Source: Sandaracinus amylolyticus (GTDB lineage Bacteria; Myxococcota_A; Polyangia; Polyangiales; Sandaracinaceae). Taken from it: a DNA stretch of 64,000 nt. The notes under the pieces are model-generated. The model made no database searches, was not told where the DNA came from, and saw only the letters and a program-made list of their open reading frames with translations. Of the stretch, positions 54,415 through 62,116 are shown piece by piece. A program made the translations under genes and the position numbers. Location: assembly GCF_000737325.1 (NCBI RefSeq), contig NZ_CP011125.1, positions 7,006,001 to 7,070,000 on the forward strand. The letters are read 5' to 3'. Within the stretch, counting starts at the first letter, position 1; every line of letters starts with the position of its first letter.

Positions 54415-54885
54415 GTGCCCCCCGCTACGTACATCGTCCAGAAGCTCTGGAACCTCTGCCGCGTCCGTCGCGACGACGGCATCACATATCGCCAGTACGC
54501 CGGCGAACTGACGTGGCTCCTGATTCTCAAGATGCCGCAGGGAACGCAGCGTGAGTGGCAGCTGCTCAAATGCGGTTCCTGGGCCGACCCCGAGCAGAAG
54601 GACGGCATCGAGCTGCTCACGTTTTCCCGGAACGTGCTGCTCCACCTCGGAACCCAGAGCTCACCGCGCGTGCAGCCAAACTTCGCGAACGCGTCGACGT
54701 CGCTGAAGAGCCCGATCGACGATCTCGAAGGGTATTCGAAGACCGATGCCCTCGGCGAGATGTACGAGCGCCTGTTCGAGAAGAACGCGAGCGAGCGTCG
54801 CGACGCTACCTGCGCGGTGGTGAGAGTCGGACATGGGGCGGTCGCCGGAGGGCGGTCGCGACGTCTGGAAAGTCACGATGAATGA
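54415..54885 (+). pseudogene. hsdM: hsdM N-terminal fragment 1 (truncated before the methylase domain)
   Basis: GTG 54415, four bases after the ATPase stop. The first 130 residues match the HsdM N-terminal helical domain: IVQKLWNLCRVRRDDGITYR, LTWLLILKMP, then LLHLGTQSSPRVQ, NANTS-like and LGEMYERLFEKNASER. Intact HsdM continues here with SGAGQYFTP, the start of the SAM-binding domain. This one instead runs 22 unrelated residues to a TGA at 54883-54885, overlapping the next gene by 8 bp. The reading frame is intact, so a 156-aa protein could be made, but it cannot methylate DNA. Confidence 0.75.
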
Positions 54886-56458
54886 CTCCGACGAGCAGGT
54901 TCTCGGCGACGAGGCCGAGGGCGTCTTCGAAATGTGGGCGCGGCGCGTTCACATTCGCTACGGTCGTCTCGAGCCTGATCGGTACGGAATCGACCGATGG
55001 TTCGAAATCCCTGCGCCCATGGCGCCCGCCACGACTACGTTAGACCGGCGCGCTGGAGGGATTCAGGGGTATTTACAGATCAAGGGCACGCGAGACGCGT
55101 CCCGTGGATCCGATATCGCGCTCTCCGTTTGGGATCGCTTCGTGAAGTCCGATCTTCCGTGTTTCGTGCTGTGCCTCGAGTTTGACGAAGGGCTAAACGT
55201 TCGCGCGGCGTTTCTCTCCCATGTTGGACCGGCAAAGATTCCCGACGTGCTCCGCCGCTTGCGCGCGGCGCGTTCGGACGATCTGCACAAGAAGACTCAT
55301 CGGCAGAAGTGGTCGCGAGCCAACGCAATCGATTCGCCCTTTGATCTCGGCCTTGTGAGAAAGATGCGAATGCACGTCGGCGACCCTGCGACGTACGCCG
55401 CGCGCAAGGCGAAGATTCGAGACACAGCGGGGTATGGCTCGGGTTCGCATAGGCTGCATGTGCGCTCTCGTGCCGATGATGAGCAGGTCGTGGAAGCGCT
55501 GTTAGAGGGGCACCAGATACCCGTGGACATACTCGGGATCACTGAAACGCGCTTCGGCATCGAATCACCTGAGGAGATTCCCAAAGCCGCGAGCTTCGGC
55601 GTCAAGTTCGGGCCGTCCGAGTCGAAACCGTCCATGCTCACGATCCAGTCGCCCACTGCGCTGACCATGATGAACGGTCAATCGCGCGTCGCCGGCACTT
55701 CGGCCCTGGGCTTGCCGCCTTCCCGGGAGGTTCTCCGCTTCGAGGCACCCGCGCTGCGGGTGGACGTGCGCGACAGTGGTACGACACTGACTGTTACGCA
55801 TCTCGGCTTGGAGCGAGTGGATGACCGGTTTTCGCTACGCGATCTGCGCAACGCGACGAACATGATCGTGAACTTTCTTCGGGAGAGGCGAACGATCACG
55901 CTGGAGGTGGCGGGGCATCCGCATACGTTCGAGGGCGGCGTGCCCGATCGTGATTCCGCTGAAGCCTTCGGAATTGCGATCGCGTTCCGCTGGGCCGCAG
56001 TTGCCGTGGAAATGGCCGGACTGCCCGATGACATCGAGGTGCAGCCTCGCGAAATCCTGTCTCAGATCGACGAACTCCGGTCTTGGGGAATCCACACGGA
56101 CCGCGACGCAACCCATTTCATCGTGAGATTTGCTACCAACGATTTCCCGTTCAACAACGACTTCACCACGGTTCTGCCCGCCTGGTTCGCAATCGGACGA
56201 CACGTCATTGTCCAAGCGTTCGCGTCTGAGGCGGTACCTACCGAGCCGTCCGAGGCAGACAAGCGGCAATTTCGCTTGCAGCCGGTACGTAGCGGACGTC
56301 CGCATGTCCTGGATCGCAACGCTGCGGCGTCGTTCGACCCGGTCACTGCTACGCTCCCGCTGCGTGAGGAGCTGCAGCGGGGTCGTCCGCTGCTCGCGCT
56401 CGACGATGATATCCGTCGACACTGGCGCGAGTTCGTTGAAGGTCTGACCTTGGCATGA
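54878..56458 (+). CDS. DUF4365-like protein, putative PD-(D/E)xK nuclease partner
   Basis: 526 aa. ATG 54878. The N-terminal 150 residues have a restriction-nuclease-like pattern: an early acidic helix (LGDEAEGVFEMWA), YGIDRWFEI with D39, and GYLQIKGT with Q67 and K69. This is the D-xn-QxK form seen in DUF4365/Mrr-like folds. A charged segment follows, then a 350-residue C-terminal region with no recognised family. Base composition is lower in GC than the neighbours, and rare codons such as TTA (55073) occur, suggesting horizontal transfer. It follows the TOPRIM ATPase gene with only the hsdM fragment between them. A second hsdM fragment lies just after its stop, so it is bracketed by hsdM sequence. 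Confidence 0.7.
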   Translation: MNDSDEQVLGDEAEGVFEMWARRVHIRYGRLEPDRYGIDRWFEIPAPMAPATTTLDRRAGGIQGYLQIKGTRDASRGSDIALSVWDRFVKSDLPCFVLCLEFDEGLNVRAAFLSHVGPAKIPDVLRRLRAARSDDLHKKTHRQKWSRANAIDSPFDLGLVRKMRMHVGDPATYAARKAKIRDTAGYGSGSHRLHVRSRADDEQVVEALLEGHQIPVDILGITETRFGIESPEEIPKAASFGVKFGPSESKPSMLTIQSPTALTMMNGQSRVAGTSALGLPPSREVLRFEAPALRVDVRDSGTTLTVTHLGLERVDDRFSLRDLRNATNMIVNFLRERRTITLEVAGHPHTFEGGVPDRDSAEAFGIAIAFRWAAVAVEMAGLPDDIEVQPREILSQIDELRSWGIHTDRDATHFIVRFATNDFPFNNDFTTVLPAWFAIGRHVIVQAFASEAVPTEPSEADKRQFRLQPVRSGRPHVLDRNAAASFDPVTATLPLREELQRGRPLLALDDDIRRHWREFVEGLTLA

Positions 56459-56470
56459 CAACAAACTGGC

Positions 56471-56577
56471 GACAGCGTCCAGAAGCTCTGGAACGTCCGC
56501 CACGTCCTGCGCGACGACGGCATCACCTACCACCAGTACGTCACCGAGCTGACGCGGCTCCTGTTCCTCAAGACAGC
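56471..56577 (+). pseudogene. hsdM: hsdM N-terminal fragment 2
   Basis: Just after the DUF4365-like stop, the same frame reads SVQKLWNVRHVLRDDGITYH and QYVTELTRLLFLKTAG, the first 35 residues of an HsdM, without a start codon, then diverges. It aligns with fragment 1 (54433-54535) at roughly 80% of bases by eye, but the two are not identical, so they come from different hsdM alleles or an old duplication. Confidence 0.8.
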
Positions 56578-56661
56578 TGGTCGTTTGTGCGGAGTGCGAT
56601 GGTCGACGCGATCGAGCGGAAGCGACCTCGCCGTATCTGATCACCGTTGCTCGCGTCTTGC

Positions 56662-57012
56662 TCACTCGACGCGGGACTGCGCGTCAATCGTCGCGTTGAG
56701 CCGCTGGGCCCACGCTCTCGTCTCCTCGGCCGTGCGCAGCGTGTCGGGAAGCACGCGGACACAGACCTCGGGCGTGCGGTCGTTGCAGACGATCACCGCG
56801 GTGACCTCGTCGTCGGTGTTCAGCTCGTCGCCGGTCCCATTCGGGACGTGCCGGCCGCGTCGGACCTCGACGAAGTAAACGGTACCGGTCTCGCCATCCT
56901 GCGCGGTGCCCTCGATGCGCGCGGTGCGGTAGGGAGCCGCAGCGCAGGCTGGAACGAACGCTGCGATCGCGACGACGATCGCGAGCACGCGACTGCGTCG
57001 GCTGCTCGTCAT
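56662..57012 (-). CDS. Small lipoprotein of unknown function
   Basis: 116 aa. ATG 57012; lipoprotein signal VLAIVVAIAAFVPAC. The mature part is a small beta domain (TARIEGTAQDGETGTVYFVEV, VTAVIVCNDRTPEVCVRVLP) with a Cys pair about eight residues apart. No family is recognised. GC content is back to the chromosomal norm, so it marks the right border of the island. Confidence 0.7.
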   Translation of the reverse strand: MTSSRRSRVLAIVVAIAAFVPACAAAPYRTARIEGTAQDGETGTVYFVEVRRGRHVPNGTGDELNTDDEVTAVIVCNDRTPEVCVRVLPDTLRTAEETRAWAQRLNATIDAQSRVE

Positions 57013-57265
57013 GCGTCGACTCTATCGCACGAGCGCTGCTGCGAGCGGGTGCCAAGCGGCCGGGCCGTTGCGCGCGGCGCGGTGCACCGCGACACGCTCG
57101 TGCACGGCCCGCGCTCCCCGGTCGCTCCGGACGCGGAGGACTCCTTTCGTAGCAGCGATCGCGCGACGAGCCCTGGCGGATGCGGAGGCCGCTCGACGCT
57201 GATCGGTGGCGTCGCCCGCTTCTGTATCAGTGAGGATGACTCCCGACGCTCTCCGGGCCGTCCCG

Positions 57266-57466
57266 ACCACCACCCGACCTCCAAGAACGCTTGCGCAAGC
57301 GTCCCCAACACCACCCGACCTCCCGTCCCGCTTGCGCAAGCGTCCCCACCACCACCCGACCTCCTGAAACGCTTGCGCAAGCGTCCTCACCACCACCCGA
57401 CCTCCTGAAACGCTTGCGCAAGCGTCCTCACCACCACCCGACCTCCCGCGATCGCTTGCGCAACGT
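57266..57466. repeat. Tandem array of 41-bp repeats with perfect 14-bp palindrome (array 2)
   Basis: Units of 41 bp (ACCACCACCCGACCTCC, about 5 variable bases, CGCTTGCGCAAGCG, TCCTC). The palindrome CGCTTGCGCAAGCG is perfect at 57288-57301, 57329-57342, 57370-57383 and 57411-57424, and half-preserved at 57453-57465. It sits in the 580-bp gap between the small lipoprotein and the unknown gene at 57593. The rest of the gap (57013-57265 and 57467-57592) shows no convincing gene; AGGAGAGG (57580-57587) serves the next start. The identical period in two unrelated arrays (see 4728) is notable. Confidence 0.9.
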
Positions 57467-57592
57467 TCTCCGCGCCACTTCCACACCCGCCGCGCATTTC
57501 GTACGCAACGCTCGGCAACACGCGCCGACACCTCTCTCGCGCAACGGGCCGGTCACTTCGACCGGGCGTCGCGCTCGAAAGGAGAGGTCCTC

Positions 57593-58366
57593 GTGTCCCA
57601 GCTCAACACTCCGGTCTTCGGTGGGTACGTCGATGCGATGCGCATCACTGCCGACAATGCGCAGCCGTGCGCGCGCGAGCTCGTCAATCACGCGCCCGCG
57701 GATGCCGATCCGCGGGAGAAGAAGGCGCTTCGTCGCGTCGGTGACCGCGCTTCCGAGATCGACGAGGTGCTCAAGGAACGCGAGCGCGACCCAGGCGTGA
57801 AAGTGCGCCCGGTCGTGACCGCGTTCTGCAACGGATGGGGCGGCCTGAGCGACGCGATGCTCGGTCTCACCCGCATCCCCAACGAGCGCGGCGAGCGCGC
57901 GGCGGCACTGCACGCGCGGCTGTTCCCGGCCGGGATGCTCTGGCTGCGCGAAGACGCTCGGACGATCTGGAGCCAGGGGAACCGGCTCGTGCAGCGCATC
58001 GACGAGGAGAACCTGGCGCGCGAGATCGATCAGCTGATCGGCGCCGACGTGCGGGAGGCAGTCACCCGCGTGACGAACGAGCTCGGCGAAACCATCGGCG
58101 TCGGCCGGAAGCGCCGTGAGTCGGTGAGCACGACCGGCGTGCAGGAAAAGCTGCTCGCGTTCTCGCGCGCGGTGGCGTTCTACTGCCGGCAGCTCGCGGC
58201 GAACGTCGACGAGTCGGACCCGAAGTCGATCGAGCGGTTCCGCCTCGCGGTCGCGCCGATCGATGCGTACCGCTCGACGCGCACCGTGCGCGACTCCGAG
58301 CCGCCGCGGCCGGAAGCGCCGGCGATAGATCCCGTGACCCCCGACCCGGTGGCGGATGAGAGCTGA
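57593..58366 (+). CDS. Protein of unknown function
   Basis: 257 aa. GTG 57593 with a strong AGGAGAGG site. No signal peptide or membrane helix; mainly helical, with charged residues throughout (KKALRRVGDRASEIDEVLKE). It has a central FCNGWGGLSDAMLGLTRIP segment, then LHARLFPAGMLWLREDART, and a Pro-rich acidic tail. No family is recognised. A perfect hairpin follows 10 bp after the stop, so the gene is a well-delimited single unit. The palindromic array ends 127 bp before the start and may influence its expression. Confidence 0.68.
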   Translation: MSQLNTPVFGGYVDAMRITADNAQPCARELVNHAPADADPREKKALRRVGDRASEIDEVLKERERDPGVKVRPVVTAFCNGWGGLSDAMLGLTRIPNERGERAAALHARLFPAGMLWLREDARTIWSQGNRLVQRIDEENLAREIDQLIGADVREAVTRVTNELGETIGVGRKRRESVSTTGVQEKLLAFSRAVAFYCRQLAANVDESDPKSIERFRLAVAPIDAYRSTRTVRDSEPPRPEAPAIDPVTPDPVADES

Positions 58367-58376
58367 TGCGTCGTCG

Positions 58377-58405
58377 GAGGGGCCGCTCGATCCGAGCGGC
58401 CCCTC
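58377..58405 (+). terminator. Strong hairpin after the unknown gene
   Basis: A perfect 13-bp stem, GAGGGGCCGCTCG (58377-58389) with CGAGCGGCCCCTC (58393-58405), and a 3-nt loop, 10 bp after the stop. No T-tract. Confidence 0.7.
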
Positions 58406-58464
58406 GCGTCACGCGGGCTCGTGAGCGCTTTCGCTGACGCGAGCGCGCGACGAACATCCGCGCG

Positions 58465-58690
58465 ATGCGCGCCCTCGTCCTCGCGCTCGCGGCCGGCCCA
58501 CCACGCCTCCGCTCGACGTCGCGGCGCCCCCGCCCACCGCGAACCGATGCTGCGCCTCTGCATCTTGCCGCCGGGCTCGGGCCAGCGCGACGATCGCGTC
58601 CGCGTGCACTGCACCGGCTGGACCACCGACGGGCGCACGTTCGACAGCTCGCACACCCGCGGCGAGCCCGCGTCGTTCGCACCCGTTCCC
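58465..58690 (+). pseudogene. FKBP-type isomerase pseudogene (degraded copy of the gene at 59494)
   Basis: From about 58440 the DNA nearly repeats that upstream of and within the intact FKBP gene (GAGCGCGCGACGAACATCCG, then ATG 58465). Relative to the intact copy it has lost a block of roughly 120 bp covering the lipobox and linker, and two shorter blocks. It then diverges after the segment encoding DSSHTRGEPASF, so the catalytic C-terminal half is gone. In one frame it still reads LRLCILPPGSGQ and VRVHCTGWTTDGRTFDSS. It cannot be functional. Confidence 0.8.
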
Positions 58691-58737
58691 TTCGTCCCGG
58701 CGGCTGCGAGCTCGAACGCTCGACGCGCGGAGCTTCG

Positions 58738-59319
58738 TCAGGTTCGGTAGCTCAGGATCACTCGGCCGGACTCCGTCGACCTCGAGTCGATCAGCTCGAG
58801 CGAGCGCCGTCGATCGATGCCTGCGAAGAGCGGCTTGCCGCCGCCCAGCAGGATCGGGTGGACGATCAGTCGGAGCTCGTCGAGCAACCCGTCGTTCAGC
58901 AGGCTGGCGACGAGCGTCGCGCCGCCGACGACGTAGATGTTCTTCCCGGGCTGGTGCGCGAGACCGCGCAGCTCCGCCACGCTCCGCACGATCTTGGCCG
59001 TGGGAGGCCACTCGACGCGGTCGAGCGTCGTGGAGACGACGAAGTGGGGCGCCTTCGCCGCAAGCTGCGCGTACGCGACCTCACGTTCGTAGGGAGCTCG
59101 CGTCTGGTAGGGCGGGATGCTCCGGGGATTCTCGTAGATCGCCTTCCAATAGGCGCCGTAGCCCGGATGCATGCCTGCGCCCTGGACGAAGGTGTCGACC
59201 TCGGGAATCAGCTCGATCGCGTCGGCCCACGAGTCGACCCACGGGGCCTCTCCGCGGTCTTCTCCCTGGGTGAAGCCGTCCAACGAGACCTGCAGCGCAG
59301 CGATCATCTTCCGAGTCAT
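58738..59319 (-). CDS. Dihydrofolate reductase/RibD C-terminal family protein
   Basis: 193 aa. ATG 59319 (MTRKMIAALQVSLDGF); a GTG at 59328 would add three residues. The fold markers are present: the opening beta strand with SLDGF, a FVVSTTLDRVEW stretch, NIYVVGGATLVASLL (nucleotide-binding GG), then LRLIVHPILLGGGKPLF, the family end. These proteins are NADPH-dependent reductases related to RibD-C; most are uncharacterised and are not true folate enzymes. It is oriented opposite to the FKBP gene and its pseudogene, which flank it. Confidence 0.88.
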   Translation of the reverse strand: MTRKMIAALQVSLDGFTQGEDRGEAPWVDSWADAIELIPEVDTFVQGAGMHPGYGAYWKAIYENPRSIPPYQTRAPYEREVAYAQLAAKAPHFVVSTTLDRVEWPPTAKIVRSVAELRGLAHQPGKNIYVVGGATLVASLLNDGLLDELRLIVHPILLGGGKPLFAGIDRRRSLELIDSRSTESGRVILSYRT

Positions 59320-59493
59320 GGTGTCCACGTCCTCCGTCGTTCTCGGTGGCGTCGTCGCCGCCGCGGAGGGGATCTACGTCGTGGGCACGAGCGCGAGGAG
59401 TAACATCGGTGGCGCAATCGGCGCTCTCGATGCGACGTGATCGACGCGTGAGAGCGCTTGCCCTCGCGCGAGCGCGCGACGAACATCCGCGCG

Positions 59494-60021
59494 ATGCGCG
59501 CCCTCCTCGCTCTCGTCCTCGTGCTCGCGGCCGGCTGTGGAGCGCGACGCGCCCAGCCCTCGACGTCCGACGAGCAAGCGACGAACGGCGCGGAGACGCC
59601 CGAGCCGACGCCACCCACCGACGGGCCGTGCTCGAGCTGGGATCCGAGCGCCGATCCCACCACGCCTCCGCTCGACGTCGCGGCGCCGCCGGCCACCGCG
59701 AACCGCGGCCGCGACGGCCTGCGCTTCTGCATCCTGCGGCCGGGCTCGGGCCAGCGGCGCCCCTCGCGCGACGATCGCGTCCGCGTGCACTACACCGGCT
59801 GGACCACCGACGGGCGCATGTTCGACAGCTCGCACACCCGCGGCGAGCCCGCGTCGTTCCCGCTGACCGACGTGATCCGCGGCTGGACCTACTCGCTCGA
59901 GTCGATGACCGTGGGCCAGGTGCGCCGGGTGTGGATCCCCGAGGAGCTCGCGTACCAGGGCCGCGCCGGCGCGCCGGCGGGCATGCTGGTGTTCGACATC
60001 GAGCTCCTCGCGATCGAGTGA
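59494..60021 (+). CDS. FKBP-type peptidyl-prolyl isomerase lipoprotein
   Basis: 175 aa. ATG 59494; lipoprotein signal ALVLVLAAGC, then a Ser/Thr/Pro linker. The FKBP domain occupies about 75-175: VRVHYTGWTTDGRMFDSSHT, SFPLTDVIRGWTYSLESMTV, RRVWIPEELAYQGR and LVFDIELLAIE. The active-site Tyr, Phe-Asp and Ile-x-x-W positions are retained. It probably helps fold exported proteins at the inner or outer membrane surface. A partial decayed copy lies about 1 kb upstream. It converges with the PD40-like lipoprotein gene 10 bp away. Confidence 0.92.
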   Translation: MRALLALVLVLAAGCGARRAQPSTSDEQATNGAETPEPTPPTDGPCSSWDPSADPTTPPLDVAAPPATANRGRDGLRFCILRPGSGQRRPSRDDRVRVHYTGWTTDGRMFDSSHTRGEPASFPLTDVIRGWTYSLESMTVGQVRRVWIPEELAYQGRAGAPAGMLVFDIELLAIE

Positions 60022-60031
60022 GCCGCGCCGC

Positions 60032-61048
60032 TCAGGGATCGACGTAGCTCAGCGTCGTCGCGGTGCTCAGCTGCGAGCGCACCAGGACCTCGCAGCCGTC
60101 GGGCGAGACGCTCAGATCGCCGACGCGCGCGAGGCTCACGCTCGACGGCAGCGGCTGCGCGCGGCGCCACGCCGCGTTCCAGTCCGAGCGGGTGACGTAG
60201 AAGCCGATGCGCGTCGGCTCGTCGGCGTGGCGCTGCTGCACGCCGACGAGCACCCGCTCGTCGTGCGTCACCGAGGGCCTGTTCGTGTCGTAGCCCGGCT
60301 CCAGGCCCTCGATGACCACGCGCGTCGGGGGCGCGAAGTCGCGGCCGAGCGCGTCCCTCTCGCCCACGTGGATGAACTGAACGCCGTCGTCCGGTGCGTA
60401 GTAGAGGCGCAGCCCGTGGGGCGCGAGCCTCGGCTCCCAGGTGACCAGCGCGGGCGGCGAGAGCGCCGTCACTTCCTCGAGCGGCCCCCACGCGCTCGTC
60501 GCGGTGCCGCGCGCCGCGCGGAGCACGCTGCGCGTGCCCGACACACCTTCGTCGGAGGCCACGAAGAGCTCGAGCGCGTCGGGCGAGAGGCTCGGCGCGT
60601 CGAGATACGCCGTGGCGCCGTTCACGGAAGCGATCGGCTCGGGCGCGCCGTAGGGCTCGCGGGGACCGGAGCGCGTGACGCGGTAGATGTCTCCGCGCAG
60701 CGAGTAGTAGACGGAGCAGCCGTCGGGCGAGAACGTCGCGTTGCGCGCTTCGCCGTCGGTGAATCGGTCGTCGCCGAACTGATCGACCAAGGTGAACCCT
60801 TCGCGCGACCAGTCGCAGCCCTCGGGCCTCACCCAGCAGGTCGTCGCGAGCGGGGCCGGCGGCTCCGGCGTCGCACCATCACGCGGCGGATCGACCCCGC
60901 CGTCGTGCGCGCCGCGGATGCAGATCCCGGCGGCCTCGTCGCACTGCCAGCCGTCGGCGCAAGGGCACGGCAGACCCTCGAGGAGGTCGGGGCCCACGCT
61001 GCAGCCGACGCACAGGGCGAGCGCTGCCAGGATCGAACGCGCGCGCAT
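60032..61048 (-). CDS. Lipoprotein with WD40-like (PD40) beta-propeller repeats
   Basis: 338 aa. ATG 61048; lipoprotein signal ILAALALCVGC. A short Cys-rich EGF-like segment (CPCADGWQCDEAAGIC) precedes a propeller with TolB-like PD40 cores: ARNATFSPDGCSVYYSLRGD, LDAPSLSPDALELFVASD, EPRLAPHGLRLYYAPDD and VGDLSVSPDGCEVLVRSQ. No catalytic residues are seen. Myxobacterial genomes contain many such lipoproteins. Its start overlaps the stop of the upstream TPR protein gene by one base (TGATG), so the two are co-translated. Confidence 0.82.
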   Translation of the reverse strand: MRARSILAALALCVGCSVGPDLLEGLPCPCADGWQCDEAAGICIRGAHDGGVDPPRDGATPEPPAPLATTCWVRPEGCDWSREGFTLVDQFGDDRFTDGEARNATFSPDGCSVYYSLRGDIYRVTRSGPREPYGAPEPIASVNGATAYLDAPSLSPDALELFVASDEGVSGTRSVLRAARGTATSAWGPLEEVTALSPPALVTWEPRLAPHGLRLYYAPDDGVQFIHVGERDALGRDFAPPTRVVIEGLEPGYDTNRPSVTHDERVLVGVQQRHADEPTRIGFYVTRSDWNAAWRRAQPLPSSVSLARVGDLSVSPDGCEVLVRSQLSTATTLSYVDP

Positions 61049-61821
61049 CAGAACACCGCGCCTAGCCCGCCTCCCGAGGGCCGCAGCGCCTGCGCGCCCG
61101 GCGAGGATGCGCTCGCGAGCACGACGATCCCCCAGATCACACCGGCCAGCGCGAGCGTCCCGCCCACCGCGAAGGCGACGTCCGCTCCGATCGCGAGGCC
61201 CTCGGCCCGCTCGGCCAGCGGCCACGCAGCCTCGTGGCTGGGCGCGCTGCGGACCTGGCTCACCGTGTCCTCGAACACCACGGCGAGCGCCACCGCGGCG
61301 CCCAGCACGACGACGCCGCCGCCGGCGAGCACCCACGGCGCCGGGTCGAAGGGGGTGCCCGGGGCGAGCTCGACCTCGGGGGAGACCGGCGCGGCCGAGA
61401 CCGACGCAGCCGGGGGCGTCGAAGGCGAAGCCTCGCTGTCGCTCTGCCCCGCTCGGATCAGCGCGCTCAGCCGCGCGACCTCGGCCTGCATCCGTGCTCG
61501 GGCCTCGTCGTCGAGAGCGAGGCGGAGGGCGTTCCGGTACTCGGCGCGCGCCTCCTCCCACCTGCCGAGCTCCGCGAGAGACCGCGCGAGGTTGTGGCGC
61601 AGCGCCGGCGTCTCGTGCAGGTAGATGGCCTCGCGCAGCAGGACCACCGCCGCCTCGAGATCGCCTTCCGCGAATCGCTCTCCGGCGCGCTCGGCGAGGA
61701 CCGCCGCCGCCTGCTCGCACTCCGCGGGCGACGCGCACGGCCGCGCGCTCTGCGCGCAGAGCGGTGCCGTCCGGAGCCACGACAGCATCGCGCAGACCGC
61801 GATGAGCAGACATCTCGACAC
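61048..61821 (-). CDS. Exported TPR protein with C-terminal membrane helices
   Basis: 257 aa. GTG 61821; signal peptide (LLIAVCAMLSWLRTAPLCA). Residues 35-125 form two or three TPR units (AGERFAEGDLEAAVVLLREA, ALRHNLARSLAELGRWEEAR). An Ala/Pro/Ser linker leads to two hydrophobic helices (WVLAGGGVVVLGAAVALAVV and IGADVAFAVGGTLALAGVIWGI). The layout is common among myxobacterial proteins encoded next to kinases. A PEGA-domain kinase gene lies upstream on the same strand, but the palindromic array between them probably separates the transcripts. Confidence 0.78.
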   Translation of the reverse strand: MSRCLLIAVCAMLSWLRTAPLCAQSARPCASPAECEQAAAVLAERAGERFAEGDLEAAVVLLREAIYLHETPALRHNLARSLAELGRWEEARAEYRNALRLALDDEARARMQAEVARLSALIRAGQSDSEASPSTPPAASVSAAPVSPEVELAPGTPFDPAPWVLAGGGVVVLGAAVALAVVFEDTVSQVRSAPSHEAAWPLAERAEGLAIGADVAFAVGGTLALAGVIWGIVVLASASSPGAQALRPSGGGLGAVF

Positions 61822-61868
61822 GCTCAGCTCAGCTCCTCCGGAGGGGCTGTCGCCAGCCCCTCCCCCGC

Positions 61869-62053
61869 GACACTTCGCGGCGATCAGTCCGCGAAACAGC
61901 TAACACTTCGCGGCGATCAGTCCGCGAAACAGCTAACACTTCGCGGCGATCAGTCCGCGAAACAGCTAACACTTCGCGGCGATCAGTCCGCGAAACAGCT
62001 AACACTTCGCGGCGACAGCCCGCGAAGCAGCGAACACTTCGCCGCTCCGCGGC
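61869..62053. repeat. Tandem array of 33-bp repeats with hairpin-forming core (array 3)
   Basis: Four near-identical units start at 61869, 61902, 61935 and 61968 (AACACTTCGCGGCGATCAGT then CCGCGAAACAGCT); a degenerate unit is at 62001 and a partial one at 62033. Each contains TTCGCGG-8 nt-CCGCGAA, a 7-bp stem. The array lies in the 295-bp gap between the kinase stop (62117) and the TPR gene start (61821), and nothing else is seen there. Because 33 is a multiple of three it reads open on both strands as an 11-residue repeat. The lack of a ribosome binding site or any family, and the conserved dyad, argue for a non-coding role, possibly as stacked terminators for the kinase gene. Confidence 0.9.
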
Positions 62054-62116
62054 TGCGCGCGGGGCCCCTACCCCGCTTGCGAACACGGAAGAGATTCTCA
62101 TCGGCGTTCCTCCAGC

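Noticed and set aside
57266-57466. CRISPR array
   Set aside because: Units are contiguous with no unique spacers, and no cas genes are present. The same applies to the arrays at 4728 and 61869.
61829-62101. Small protein made of an 11-residue repeat (REVLAVSRTDR)
   Set aside because: Follows from a 33-bp non-coding repeat whose length is divisible by three. It is open on both strands and has no ribosome binding site.
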